DNA of 64,000 nt from Ensifer adhaerens (GCF_002940685.1 NZ_PNFP01000012.1:124001-188000); one strand, 5' to 3'. Shown: positions 8,719 through 17,697, counted from the stretch's first letter. Numbers and translations are program-made. The notes: generated by a model from the sequence alone, not told the origin.

Positions 8719-9441
8719 GTGTCGATGAATTTGTCCCGCCGGTCGCTGCTCGCGGTGATCGCCAGTTCCGTCTTGAGCGCCTGCACGCAGATCCCGAAAC
8801 CCGAACCGAAGCCGAAGCTGATCGAACCGATCGCCGGTGGCGGCGGCTCGCCGGAAAAGGCGGCGGATGCGGCGGGTGTGCCGACGAAGACCTTCGACTA
8901 CGCCAGGATCTACGCGCCGGTGAAGGACGAGGGCTACGACGTCCCGGGCATCCAGCACACGGAGATCAAGCCGCAGTTCCTGCGCCAGGAAGTGGCCTAT
9001 GCCACCAACGAGCCGCCCTATTCGATCGTCGTCGATACCCAGACGATGTTCCTCTACTACGTCCTGCCCGGCGGCCGCGCCATCCGTTACGGCGTCGGTC
9101 TTGGTGCAGCCGGCCGCGCCTGGAAGGGACGCGCCGTGGTGCAGTGGAAGCGCAAGTGGCCGCGCTGGACGGTGCCCGACGACATGGTCGCACGCCAGCC
9201 GCACCTCAAGAAATACGGCATCGATGCCGGCGGCATGGATCCGGGCCTCGACAACCCGCTCGGCGCCCGCGCCATGTATATTTTCCAGGACGGCCAGGAC
9301 ACGCTCTACCGCATCCACGGCTCGCCGCAGTGGCGCTCGATCGGCAAGAACGCATCGGCCGGCTGCGTGCGCATGCTGCAGCAGGATGCGATCGATCTTT
9401 ACGATCGCGTCCGGGGCAAGACGCCGCTGCTCGTCCTGTGA
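8719..9441 (+). CDS. L,D-transpeptidase lipoprotein 2
   Basis: A 240-residue YkuD-family enzyme closely related to its neighbours. The signal LSRRSLLAVIASSVLSAC ends in a lipobox (C22), followed by a Pro/Lys-rich spacer (PKPEPKPK). The catalytic domain has H200 in RIHGSP and C216 in SAGCVRM. The start is GTG 8719 or ATG 8725, with only a weak ribosome site visible. It follows the first transpeptidase after 180 bases, in the same direction, and may share its control or have its own promoter. Confidence 0.9.
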   Translation: MSMNLSRRSLLAVIASSVLSACTQIPKPEPKPKLIEPIAGGGGSPEKAADAAGVPTKTFDYARIYAPVKDEGYDVPGIQHTEIKPQFLRQEVAYATNEPPYSIVVDTQTMFLYYVLPGGRAIRYGVGLGAAGRAWKGRAVVQWKRKWPRWTVPDDMVARQPHLKKYGIDAGGMDPGLDNPLGARAMYIFQDGQDTLYRIHGSPQWRSIGKNASAGCVRMLQQDAIDLYDRVRGKTPLLVL

Positions 9442-9489
9442 CGGGCGACACTCTGGCGTAATTTTCGCGCCCTTGCCGGACGGTTTGCC

Positions 9490-10347
9490 TCAAAGCGGCT
9501 GCGGAAGCGGCAATCCGTCCGGTCCCATCAGCATATAGTCCGGCGACCGCGGCAAAGGTTGCGCGTCCGGCAATGGTTGCGAATCGGGCAGGGGCTGTGA
9601 TCCCGGGATCGGCTGCGACCCCGGCATCGGCTGCGACTGCACCATGCCGCCGCCCGAAAGATCGGTGACGACGATCGGCGTGCCGTTCGGCACGCGGTTG
9701 TAGAGATCGACCACGTCCTGGTTGATCATGCGCACGCAGCCCGAGGATACCGACTTGCCGATCGTCCACCATTCCGGCGAGCCGTGAATGCGATAGAGCG
9801 TGTCCTCTCCATTTTGGAAGATATACATGGCGCGGGCGCCGAGCGGGTTCTTGAGGCCGGGATCCATGCCGCCCGCCTCGATGCTGAATTGCTGCAACTC
9901 GGGCTGGCGCGCCACCATTTCGTTCGGCGGTTTCCAGCGCGGCCATTCACGCTTGTACTGGATGACGCCGCGACCGGCCCAGGCGAAACCGGCACGCCCG
10001 AGGCCGACGCCGTAGCGCATCGCCTGGCCGCCTTCGTAGACCCGGTAGAGAAAATGGCTGCCGACGTCGACGACCAGCGTTCCCGGTTTCTCGCCGGTCG
10101 GATCGGCGACCATCTGGCGATAGAAGCGCGGATCGATCTTCTCGTAGGGGATGGCCGGGAGCGGATAGGGTTCGTTCGGCTTCTCGCCGTACATGTCGGC
10201 AAGGAACGTGTTGGTCTCGGGAACCGGCTCGGGCGCATAGGAGCGTGTCACCGTCGGCCGCGGCGAGGCGCAGCCGCCGAGACCAGCGGCCGCCAACCCG
10301 GCGGAAAGCTGCAGGAAGGCGCGGCGGCGGATCTCTTTTTCAGGCAT
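9490..10347 (-). CDS. L,D-transpeptidase lipoprotein 3 with Pro-rich tail repeats
   Basis: A 285-residue YkuD-family enzyme. The signal RRRAFLQLSAGLAAAGLGGC ends at lipobox C26. The YkuD domain has H188 (RIHGSP) and C204 (SSGCVRM). After the domain come five six-residue repeats (about 238-267: SQPMPG, SQPIPG, SQPLPD, SQPLPD, AQPLPR), then a short tail. Such Q/P repeats may span the wall or bind partners (inference). It converges on transpeptidase 2, so the cluster is two facing pairs. Confidence 0.92.
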   Translation of the reverse strand: MPEKEIRRRAFLQLSAGLAAAGLGGCASPRPTVTRSYAPEPVPETNTFLADMYGEKPNEPYPLPAIPYEKIDPRFYRQMVADPTGEKPGTLVVDVGSHFLYRVYEGGQAMRYGVGLGRAGFAWAGRGVIQYKREWPRWKPPNEMVARQPELQQFSIEAGGMDPGLKNPLGARAMYIFQNGEDTLYRIHGSPEWWTIGKSVSSGCVRMINQDVVDLYNRVPNGTPIVVTDLSGGGMVQSQPMPGSQPIPGSQPLPDSQPLPDAQPLPRSPDYMLMGPDGLPLPQPL

Positions 10348-10430
10348 GCAAACCTCGATCGTCCCAAATTCGCTACCGGCGATGCAACCGACCCTTTAAG
10401 TCAATTGTGCGTCGCCAGCCGACGGAACGA

Positions 10431-11489
10431 TCACAGGCCGGCGTAGGGGTCCGCCAGTGCCGCTTCGGGTCGGCTGATAGGATACTTAGTTCCCGAGATC
10501 TTGGCGGCCAGCTTTTCGGCGCCGTTTTTCTCAAGGAGCGTGCGGAAGCTCGGATGCATGCCGCCGTCGACATAGGCGTTGATCGGCGCCGATGTCTGGT
10601 TGGCCATCAGGTCGGCGAGTTTCGCGTCTTCCGATTGCAGTCGCGCAACCAGCCCGGCGTCGGGCGTCGAGATCGCCGGCGGGCAGGCCGCGAGCGGATC
10701 GGAGGGTTCGCCGTCGGCAAAGTCGGTGTTGAAGACATAGCGGCGTCCGCAGACCGCAACCTTCGGCTGGCGCTTCGTCGCCTCGAAGATGTCGTAGCCC
10801 TGCTTGATGTTCTTCCAGAAGTCGAAGTTCGGGTCGCCGCGGTGCTTGGCCATGTTCTCCGCCGTCATGCGGAAGGGATAGGCCTGCACCTGGAACGTGC
10901 CCTGGCCGCCGGCGAGCGCGCGCTGGACGACGGCATAGATTTCGCCGACGCCCTGGTCGGTCATGGCGTAGCACCCGGAAGACGAGCAGGCGCCATGCAC
11001 CATCAGCGCTTCGCCGGTGTAGCCGAGCGCCGATTCCAGTCGGTTGGGATAGCCGAGATTGAACGACAGGAAATATTGCGACTTCGGGTTCAGCATGCCG
11101 GCCGAGACATGGTAGAAGCCCTCCGGCGCCTGGCGGTCGCCGGACTTCATCTTCGGGCCGAGCTTTCCGGACCAGCGGCACATGGGGTAGCTCTTCAACA
11201 GGGCGTATTGGCCCTGTTTGTTCTGCTTCCAGACCTCAAGCTCGCTTTCCTGCTTGAAGATGCGGATCAGCACCGGGCTTTCCGGCTTGCTGCCGTTCTT
11301 GGCCATGGCGGCGATCAGCTTGGCCGGGATCGGCGGCGGCGCGCGCACGTCGTCGAGTGCCATACAGCCGGAAAGCGCCAGCGCCATCGCGCCGATCGTA
11401 AGCGCATGCCGCATCCGCCGCACCTGCGCGAAGATCCTGCCGGCCTGAGGCGTTTCGGAAGAGGGGCTCTTGGTCGTCTCGCGCCGCAT
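10431..11489 (-). CDS. YafK-type L,D-transpeptidase catalytic domain lipoprotein
   Basis: 352 residues; the ATG at 11489 has AGGAG 6 bases upstream. Lipobox ALSGC gives C42. The domain is the YafK branch of the L,D-transpeptidase fold, with H165 and C173 in MVHGACSSSGCYAMTD. E. coli YafK (DpaA) is a hydrolase that frees Braun lipoprotein from peptidoglycan, so this member may be a cleaving enzyme opposing the other three (inference). It lies upstream of, and in the same direction as, transpeptidase 3 with an 83-base gap. Confidence 0.88.
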   Translation of the reverse strand: MRRETTKSPSSETPQAGRIFAQVRRMRHALTIGAMALALSGCMALDDVRAPPPIPAKLIAAMAKNGSKPESPVLIRIFKQESELEVWKQNKQGQYALLKSYPMCRWSGKLGPKMKSGDRQAPEGFYHVSAGMLNPKSQYFLSFNLGYPNRLESALGYTGEALMVHGACSSSGCYAMTDQGVGEIYAVVQRALAGGQGTFQVQAYPFRMTAENMAKHRGDPNFDFWKNIKQGYDIFEATKRQPKVAVCGRRYVFNTDFADGEPSDPLAACPPAISTPDAGLVARLQSEDAKLADLMANQTSAPINAYVDGGMHPSFRTLLEKNGAEKLAAKISGTKYPISRPEAALADPYAGL

Positions 11490-11690
11490 GCGGGCTCCTG
11501 GAAATGCTTCCGCCACCAAGCGTCCTTCGTGTGGCGTGGGTGCCGACCGGTTGCGTTCGACGCAGTTCGGTCCGGCCTCAAGTTCAGCGATTAAGCGGTG
11601 ACAGCCCTGGCTGCAAGCCTTTGTCCCTGGGGCTCGCGATCAACAATACTTGAACGCGCGCCGCCATGACTGCCCGCCGATTGGGTCGAT

Positions 11691-11721
11691 GTTGAGACAA
11701 GATGGTGAATTTTTTCTCAAC
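11691..11721. other. inverted repeat after a minus-strand gene
   Basis: GTTGAGA (11691-11697) and TCTCAAC (11715-11721) form a 7-bp stem with a 17-base AT-rich loop just past the end of the zinc-ribbon gene. It may be a weak terminator. The rest of 11490-11747 shows nothing recognisable. Confidence 0.35.
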
Positions 11722-11747
11722 GCGTGCGCCGGAAAAGTCCTGGCGTG

Positions 11748-12002
11748 TCAGTCCCTGGGCTCGCTGCCGGGCGCATAGACCGTCTTCTGCTTGAAGGCAA
11801 AGACGTTGCCGCAGCGGCAGCGGACCATGTGCTTGGCCGGGTCGGGAGAGTTGCGTTCGGTCGAGAAACCCTTGGGCATCACGTCGATCAGGAAGCCGCG
11901 ACTGCTGCCCTTGCCGCTGTCGTTTTCCGACGCTTCGGCAAAGCCCGCGGCTCCGCACTTGGCGCATTCCAGCTTTCTCGAATAACGATCCCGCGATGCC
12001 AT
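11748..12002 (-). CDS. small zinc-ribbon hypothetical protein
   Basis: 84 residues, beginning MASRDRYSRKLECAKCGAAG. Two cysteine pairs, CAKCG near the N-terminus and RCRCGN in the second half, could coordinate one zinc ion in a ribbon. The central part (GFLIDVMPKGFSTERNS) is polar. No function is recognised. The ATG at 12002 is preferred to a TTG two codons upstream. It stands alone between the transpeptidase cluster and an SDR gene. Confidence 0.7.
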   Translation of the reverse strand: MASRDRYSRKLECAKCGAAGFAEASENDSGKGSSRGFLIDVMPKGFSTERNSPDPAKHMVRCRCGNVFAFKQKTVYAPGSEPRD

Positions 12003-12120
12003 GTTCAATCACACTCGATAGCGCTGCCGCGTCCGGATCGCCGGCGGCGCTTGGGTTGCCCGAAACACCGACCTATAGGAGGCCGGCCGCGGTTTCAAGT
12101 TTGCCGGTAGGCGCGTTCCT

Positions 12121-13029
12121 CTAGCCATAGCCGGTTGCGTCGGCCGGCTTGTTTGCCTCCATCACCTCGCGCATGTAGCGCCAGCAATCGGGCCGCGAGC
12201 CGTCGAGGTCGCTAAAACCATAGACCTGCGCCAGCCCGCCGCTCGACAGCGACTGGCCGTTCCAGCGGGCCTTGTCCGGGTCGGCCGCGAGCGCCGCGAT
12301 GGCGCGGCCGACGAAGCGTGGTGTTTCCGAGATGACGAAATGCGGCTGGTCCTTCGTCGCATCCCGCCAGTTGTCCTCGCGGACCCCATAGTGTTCGAGC
12401 ATCATCTCCGAGCGCATCCAGCCGGGCGTGATCGAGACCGAGGTTGCGCCGTGCGGCGCCAGATCCTTGGCATGCGCCCAGGCCATGCGATTGGCCGAGA
12501 CCTTGGCGAGATCGTAGAAGGGCGACAACCGATAGTTTTCGGCATTGTACTCGGCGGTGCCGTCGGTCACCTCGACCAGAAGGCCGCCCGGCCTTTCGAT
12601 CATCAGAGGGAGCGCGTAGTGGGCGGTGATCAGGTGTGTGTCGACGCCGAGGCGCAGCAGTTTCAGCCCATTTTCCAGATTGTGCTCCCAGACCGGCTTG
12701 TTCCATTCAAACAGCAACTCGCCGCCCCAGACGTCGTTGACGAGGATGTCGAGCCGTCCCTGTTCGTTGCGGATGCGCTCGACGAGCGCCTTGACCTCGA
12801 CCGACTGCAGATGATCGACCTGAACGGCAATACCCTTGCCGCCGAGCCCGGTGACGATCTCGGCCGTTTCCTCGATCGTTTCAGGGCGCCCGTAGTCGGA
12901 TTGCTGTTGACGTGTGGTGCGGCCGGTCACGTAGACGGTGGCGCCGGCGGCGCCAAGTTCGGCGGCGATGCCGCGCCCGCCGCCGCGCGTCGCACCGGCG
13001 ACGAGGGCGACTTTTCCTTCGAGCGTCAT
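12121..13029 (-). CDS. SDR-family oxidoreductase
   Basis: A 302-residue short-chain dehydrogenase. Its N-terminus carries VALVAGATRGGGRGIAAELG, a glycine-rich NAD(P) motif with three adjacent glycines, and VTGRTTR suits NADPH. The catalytic Tyr sits in SPFYDLAKVSANRMAW (Y-x-x-x-K). It is longer than the classical 250 residues, with a C-terminal extension (WRYMREVMEAN). The substrate is unknown. It is divergent from the TetR gene at 13119, which probably represses it. Confidence 0.9.
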   Translation of the reverse strand: MTLEGKVALVAGATRGGGRGIAAELGAAGATVYVTGRTTRQQQSDYGRPETIEETAEIVTGLGGKGIAVQVDHLQSVEVKALVERIRNEQGRLDILVNDVWGGELLFEWNKPVWEHNLENGLKLLRLGVDTHLITAHYALPLMIERPGGLLVEVTDGTAEYNAENYRLSPFYDLAKVSANRMAWAHAKDLAPHGATSVSITPGWMRSEMMLEHYGVREDNWRDATKDQPHFVISETPRFVGRAIAALAADPDKARWNGQSLSSGGLAQVYGFSDLDGSRPDCWRYMREVMEANKPADATGYG

Positions 13030-13083
13030 GATTTTTCTCCTTTTTGGTCGCTTGCCGACTGGTGTTCTATCGTTGAGATGATA

Positions 13084-13108
13084 TATAAATGATTGTTCGG
13101 TTATAAAT
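13084..13108. promoter_or_regulatory. AT-rich direct repeat between SDR and TetR genes
   Basis: TATAAAT occurs at 13084-13090 and 13102-13108, an 18-base period, in the 89-base divergent region. It is probably part of overlapping promoters, or of a TetR operator. Confidence 0.35.
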
Positions 13109-13118
13109 GAGAGTCAAG

Positions 13119-13691
13119 ATGCCTCGCCCAAAAACCATGCCTGACGAAGAGGTGCTGGCGGCCGCGTTCGCGCTGATGCGCGCGCACGGCCCCGACGGCC
13201 TGACCTTCGCAGCGCTCGCGAAAGGCACCGGCCTTTCCGGCGCCACGCTGGTGCAGCGCTTCGAAAACAAGACGACGTTGATCCAGCGGGCGCTCGTCCA
13301 GGCCTGGGACGGGCTCGACCGGCAAACGGCGGAACTGATGGCGACGGTGCCGCGCACGCCGGAGGGTGCCATTGCGCTGCTCGTCGGCCTCTCGGGCGAC
13401 TATGGCGGTATCGAAAGCTATGCCGACGACCTCAGGATCCTTCGGGAAGACCTGCGCGATCCTTTGCTTCGCGCCCGGGGTGCCCGCTGGCGCGACGTAC
13501 TCTCCGGCGTGCTCGACGAGTGCCTTGTCGGTCTGCCGGGTTCGAGCCCGGGGCTCGGTCTGCTGATGGCATCGCAATGGCAGGGGTCGCTGCTCTGGTG
13601 GAGTTTCGATCCGCAAACGCCCGTCACGAATTTTGTCAGGCAGGGTCTCACGCGCTTCGTCGAAGCCTTTGCAAGAGGGCCGGCGGACTGA
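13119..13691 (+). CDS. TetR-family transcriptional regulator
   Basis: About 190 residues. The N-terminal helix-turn-helix is in EVLAAAFALMRAHGPDGLTF then GTGLSGATLVQRFENKTTLI (about residues 8-55), and the remainder is an all-helical ligand domain. ATG 13119 has AGAG 5 bases upstream; ATG 13107 is an alternative adding four residues. It is divergent from the SDR gene at 12121-13029, the usual arrangement of a TetR repressor and its target. The ligand is unknown. Confidence 0.88.
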   Translation: MPRPKTMPDEEVLAAAFALMRAHGPDGLTFAALAKGTGLSGATLVQRFENKTTLIQRALVQAWDGLDRQTAELMATVPRTPEGAIALLVGLSGDYGGIESYADDLRILREDLRDPLLRARGARWRDVLSGVLDECLVGLPGSSPGLGLLMASQWQGSLLWWSFDPQTPVTNFVRQGLTRFVEAFARGPAD

Positions 13692-13780
13692 ATTCGGCGT
13701 CGGGCGCCGGCGTTCACCCGGCTGTCAAATCGCCGTGAGATGGCCGTGCGGTGGATGACGGCGGCGTCGGACCGTCTTAG

Positions 13781-14839
13781 ATGCTGATCATGATAAGATT
13801 TGCCGCCGCCCTCCTTGCCCGGATCGCCGCCCTGGCTCTCGTCGTCTCGACGCTATTCGCCCTGCCGGCCGCGGCCCAGGCGCCGGCGCCGGTTTCGGGT
13901 CTGCTGGAGGACTTGGCCTTGCGGCAGGAGCTCGATCCGCTGAAGACCGTGATCGTCGCGCGCGACGGCAGGATCCTTGCGGAGCGCGGCTATCGCGGCA
14001 ACCGCGTGACGGACCCGACCAACATCAAGTCCGCATCGAAGTCGATCATCTCGGCGCTGGTCGGCATCGCCATCGACAAGGGCCTGCTCGCAGGGCCGGA
14101 CCAGAAGATCGCGCCGATCCTCAAGGCGGACCTGCCGGCGTCGCCCGATCCGCGCATCAACGACATCACCATCGGTCATCTCTTGTCGATGCAGGCCGGG
14201 CTCGGCCGTCTCTCGGGGCCGAACTACGGCCGATGGGTTGCGAGCCGCAACTGGGTGCGCACGGCGCTTGCCCAGCCCTTCGACGACGATCCGGGCGGTG
14301 ACATGCTCTACTCCACCGCCTCGACCCATCTGCTTTCGGCAATCCTGACGAAGGTCAGCGGCAAGTCGACGCTGGCGCTGGCGCGCGAGTGGCTGGCACC
14401 GCTCGACGGCTTCCGCATCGGGGCCTGGGACCGCGATCCCCAAGGCATCTACCTCGGTGGCAACCAGATGGCGATGAGCCCGCGTTCCCTGCTTGCCTTT
14501 GGCGAACTTTACCGCAATGGCGGCCGCACGGCGTCTGGCCAGCAACTGCTGTCGGCCGAATGGATCGTCGCCTCCTGGCAGCACCGCACCAATTCGCGCT
14601 TCTCCGGGGACGAGTACGGTTACGGCTGGTTCGAGCGCCAGATCGCCGGCGAAGAGGTGCATTTCGCCTGGGGCTATGGCGGCCAGATGCTCTACATCAT
14701 CCCGAGCCTCGACTTGACCGTGGTGATGACCTCGGCCGAAAGCGGACCCTCGGCCCGCAACGGCTACCGCGACGCGCTGCATCTGGTGCTCGGCGAGATC
14801 ATCACAACAGTGAAGGCCGGTCCGGAAACGGACGGCTGA
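13781..14839 (+). CDS. beta-lactamase-family serine hydrolase, exported
   Basis: 352 residues with a signal peptide (about 1-33, ending LFALPAAAQA). The class C beta-lactamase/esterase fold shows the S-x-x-K motif as SASKS in NIKSASKSIISALVG and the second motif as YST in DMLYSTASTHLLS. A YGYGWF segment and a C-terminal AWGYGGQMLYIIP correspond to the third motif region, with no canonical KTG. Enzymes of this type are often esterases or D-amino-acid peptidases rather than antibiotic hydrolases. No partner gene is evident. Confidence 0.88.
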   Translation: MLIMIRFAAALLARIAALALVVSTLFALPAAAQAPAPVSGLLEDLALRQELDPLKTVIVARDGRILAERGYRGNRVTDPTNIKSASKSIISALVGIAIDKGLLAGPDQKIAPILKADLPASPDPRINDITIGHLLSMQAGLGRLSGPNYGRWVASRNWVRTALAQPFDDDPGGDMLYSTASTHLLSAILTKVSGKSTLALAREWLAPLDGFRIGAWDRDPQGIYLGGNQMAMSPRSLLAFGELYRNGGRTASGQQLLSAEWIVASWQHRTNSRFSGDEYGYGWFERQIAGEEVHFAWGYGGQMLYIIPSLDLTVVMTSAESGPSARNGYRDALHLVLGEIITTVKAGPETDG

Positions 14840-14869
14840 CGAGGTGCCGACTGCGCGGCAGACCGCGGC

Positions 14870-15688
14870 TCAGCGTCTGGCCAGCAACGGTTCCACGATA
14901 TCCAGCAGGCATTCGATCGCGGTCGCATTCTTCAACGCGTCCTGAGACGCCTCGAATTCGGCAAGCTCGACGCCGGCGATCTGCTGTTGCGGGATCGTCG
15001 CGAAAATGGCGCGCAAGGCCTGCGGATCGAGGCCATCGCTGATGGCATAGGCGGCCGGCACGTGGTTCGGCTGAAGCACGTCCCAATCGACATGGATCCA
15101 GACGGGTCCATCGCCGATCAGCGACAGAACGGCCTCCGGCGTCGCTTCCGCGGGCGAAAGGGTGCGCACGCCCGCCTGCTGCAAGAGATCTGCCTCCGCG
15201 GGATCGATGTCGCGCGCGCCGACGATGACGACCTGAGCCGGGTTCAGGCCGCTGCCGAGGCCGCTCTCCCAGAGCCCGCAGGCGGCGGAAAGAACCATGC
15301 CGCCGAGATAGCCGCTTTCGGTGGTCTCAGGCGTGTTGAAGTCGCCATGGGCGTCGATCCAGAGCAGCATCGCATCCGGGCATTCCCGTGCCACGACCGG
15401 CAGCGTCGCAAGGCTCGCCGAACAGGTGTTGGCGACGACAAGCGGTTTGTTGCCGCGCTGGAGCGTTGCGGCAAGCGCCCGTTGCAAGCCGGCCAATGTT
15501 TCCTTTGCCTCGGGCAGGCTCTGAGACCAATCGTCGGTCCTTGCCGGCGATGGCGCGCCGATGACGGCCGGCCGTAGCCCGGTCTGTTCGCCGAGCGCTG
15601 CCGCCGTCAGCGCCGCGCCCGGGATCGCTCCCGGCGTTCGGTCGGCGATCCGTCCCTGGGAGACGATGAGTTCGTAGGACACGGGCAT
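14870..15688 (-). CDS. arginase/agmatinase-fold protein with altered metal site
   Basis: A 272-residue ureohydrolase-fold protein starting MPVSYELIVSQG. The second metal motif is intact (IDAHGD, 111-116) and the third is partly kept (DWDVLQP, 201-207, where the usual last Asp is Gln). The first motif, normally GGDHS, reads ANTCSAS at 86-92, so the metal-binding His is absent. A catalytic dimanganese site may be incomplete, and the substrate may not be arginine. An ATG 16 codons upstream is less likely. Confidence 0.82.
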   Translation of the reverse strand: MPVSYELIVSQGRIADRTPGAIPGAALTAAALGEQTGLRPAVIGAPSPARTDDWSQSLPEAKETLAGLQRALAATLQRGNKPLVVANTCSASLATLPVVARECPDAMLLWIDAHGDFNTPETTESGYLGGMVLSAACGLWESGLGSGLNPAQVVIVGARDIDPAEADLLQQAGVRTLSPAEATPEAVLSLIGDGPVWIHVDWDVLQPNHVPAAYAISDGLDPQALRAIFATIPQQQIAGVELAEFEASQDALKNATAIECLLDIVEPLLARR

Positions 15689-15810
15689 TCTCCTTGCCTT
15701 CGCGACGCCGCTAGACGCAGGCTCCCGTGAACACACCGGCCGCGCACCCGTGCGGGCGTTCCGGGACGGCAGTTCAGGCGGGATGGGTTCGGAAGGACAG
15801 CCTGAGGAAT

Positions 15811-15834
15811 CGATATGTTTGGATGGATATATCG
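15811..15834. other. inverted repeat in the arginase-like/fRMsr divergent region
   Basis: CGATAT (15811-15816) and ATATCG (15829-15834) are 12 bases apart, in the 286-base gap between divergent genes. Possible operator; nothing else is recognised in this gap. Confidence 0.3.
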
Positions 15835-15974
15835 GTGCTGAGCGGTGATCGCAACTTCATCGCGGCAAACGTTGGTGCTATTGCTGCGCACACCGTGGTC
15901 GCTGGACCGATCCGCCGACGACCCGCTGCCTCGGGTGGCGCGGCGGCGTGATGCCGAGAATTGGAAGGTGAGAG

Positions 15975-16469
15975 ATGTTTGCCGCAACGACCATTGAAAC
16001 CGGCGACAAGGCCGAATTCTACCGCGAACTGGCGGTCCAGCTCGGCGGACTGCTGCACGACGAGCGCGACGCGATCGCCAATGCCGCCAATCTCTCCGCC
16101 CTCGTTTTCGACCTGGTGCCGGACCTGAACTGGGCCGGTTTCTATTTCCTGCGGGCGAATGACGAACTGGTGCTCGGGCCGTTTCAGGGCAAGGTCGCCT
16201 GCGTGCGCATCCCCGTTGGCAAAGGTGTCTGCGGCGCTGCGGCCGCAAAGCGGCAGACGATGCTGGTTCCCGACGTCCATGCGTTCCCGGGGCACATCGC
16301 CTGCGATGCCGCCTCCCGTTCGGAACTGGTCGTGCCGCTGGTGAAGGATGGCAGGGTGCTCGGCGTACTCGATCTCGACAGCCCGACGCCGGAACGCTTC
16401 GATGCCGAGGACCAGGCCGGCTTCGAGGCGCTCGCCGCAATCTATCTCGCGGCGAGCGATTTCAGCTGA
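15975..16469 (+). CDS. msrC: free methionine-R-sulfoxide reductase (GAF domain)
   Basis: A 164-residue single GAF-domain enzyme that reduces free methionine-(R)-sulfoxide using disulfide exchange. The three cysteines lie at C76 (KVACVRIP), C86 (GKGVCGAAA) and C110 (GHIACDAAS); the 10 and 24 residue spacings match those of the E. coli enzyme (C84/C94/C118). LNWAGFYFL near residue 51 and the SELVVPL block also fit the family. GGAAGGTGAGAG precedes the ATG. Cytoplasmic, oxidative repair. Confidence 0.93.
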   Translation: MFAATTIETGDKAEFYRELAVQLGGLLHDERDAIANAANLSALVFDLVPDLNWAGFYFLRANDELVLGPFQGKVACVRIPVGKGVCGAAAAKRQTMLVPDVHAFPGHIACDAASRSELVVPLVKDGRVLGVLDLDSPTPERFDAEDQAGFEALAAIYLAASDFS

Positions 16470-16484
16470 TCGGCAGGCGGATGC

Positions 16485-17501
16485 TCAGCCGTCAAAGCCT
16501 TCGATGACGATCTTGCCCTTGGCGGCACCGGTCTCGATCCGCCGGTGCGCTTCGCGCAGGTTCGCCGCATTGATCGGCGACAGCACCTCCGCAAGCGTCG
16601 TCTTCAACCGGCCGGAATCGATCTCGTCAGCGACGAAGGAGAGTAGGCGGTGCTGCTCGATCATGTCCGGCGTCTGGTGCATCGGGCGGGCGAACATGAA
16701 TTCCCAGTGCAGGCTCGCCGCCTTGGTCTTCATGCCGGCCATCGGCATCGGCACGTCGGTGTTGTCGATCGAGACGATGCCGCCCTGAGGCCGGATCAGT
16801 TCGACCGCGTCGTCCCAGTGGCGCATGTCGTTGAAGATCGCGATGTGGTCGACGTGGTGAAAACCGAGCGCCCGGACCTGCGCGACCAGCGGCGCGCGGT
16901 GGCTGACGACCTGGTCGGCGCCGAGCTCCTTGACCCAGGCGATGGTTTCCGGCCGCGAGGCGGTGGCAATCACGACAAGCCCGGCACGCTTGGCCAGCTG
17001 GATGCCGATCGAACCGACGCCGCCGGCGCCGCCGACGATCAGGATCGACTGGCCCCGATCGGCGCCGTCCCGGTCGATGCCAAGCCGATCGAAGAAGGCT
17101 TCATAGGCGGTGATCGTCGTCAGCGGCAGGGCGGCAGCTTCCGCAAAGGAAAGGCTCTGAGGCTTGCGCCCGACGATGCGCTCGTCGACCAGATGATACT
17201 GCTGGTTGGAGCCCGATCGCGTCAGATCGCCGGCGTAATAGACGGCGTCGCCCGGTCGGAAGAGGGTCACGTCCGGGCCGACCGCCTCGACGACGCCGCT
17301 CGCATCCCAGCCGAGCACGCGCGGCGTCTCCTCGACCTTGTCCTTGGGTGCGCGCATCTTGACGTCGACCGGATTGACGGCGAGGGCCCGGACGGCGACC
17401 AGGATGTCATGCCCCTTGGGCTCCGGCTTCGGCAGGTCGACATCGAGGAAGCATTGCGGGTCTGAAACCGGTAGATAGCGGGTGAGGGCGACGGCTTTCA
17501 T
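16485..17501 (-). CDS. zinc-type alcohol dehydrogenase-like/quinone oxidoreductase
   Basis: A 338-residue MDR-superfamily reductase. The N-terminal GroES-like domain includes NPVDVKMRAP and VLGWDASGVVEAVGPDVTLF. The Rossmann domain has SILIVGGAGGVGSIGIQLAK. Zinc-binding cysteines are absent, so it is a zinc-independent NADPH quinone or enone reductase type, despite the usual family name. ATG 17501 has AAAGGAG 6 bases upstream. It is followed, on the upstream side, by an SDR/VOC operon in the same direction. Confidence 0.9.
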   Translation of the reverse strand: MKAVALTRYLPVSDPQCFLDVDLPKPEPKGHDILVAVRALAVNPVDVKMRAPKDKVEETPRVLGWDASGVVEAVGPDVTLFRPGDAVYYAGDLTRSGSNQQYHLVDERIVGRKPQSLSFAEAAALPLTTITAYEAFFDRLGIDRDGADRGQSILIVGGAGGVGSIGIQLAKRAGLVVIATASRPETIAWVKELGADQVVSHRAPLVAQVRALGFHHVDHIAIFNDMRHWDDAVELIRPQGGIVSIDNTDVPMPMAGMKTKAASLHWEFMFARPMHQTPDMIEQHRLLSFVADEIDSGRLKTTLAEVLSPINAANLREAHRRIETGAAKGKIVIEGFDG

Positions 17502-17697
17502 GATTTGCTCCTTTGTGGGGTGAAGAGGTGTGGTTGCCGCGGTCATGCCACGCGCTCAAGAGCCGGAGAGCCAGAGTAGCCCTCGACGCTGCCGCCGAAA
17601 AGCTCGGCTGCGTCGAAGCTTGCGAGCGGCGGTTCCTGCTTCAGACGCCGCGGCAGGTAAGGACAGCCGCGTGGACCGGAAAAGCGTGTGGAGTGGT

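Noticed and set aside
15727-15951. 74-codon open frame between the arginase-like and fRMsr genes
   Set aside because: No ribosome site or family features, and an inverted repeat sits inside it.
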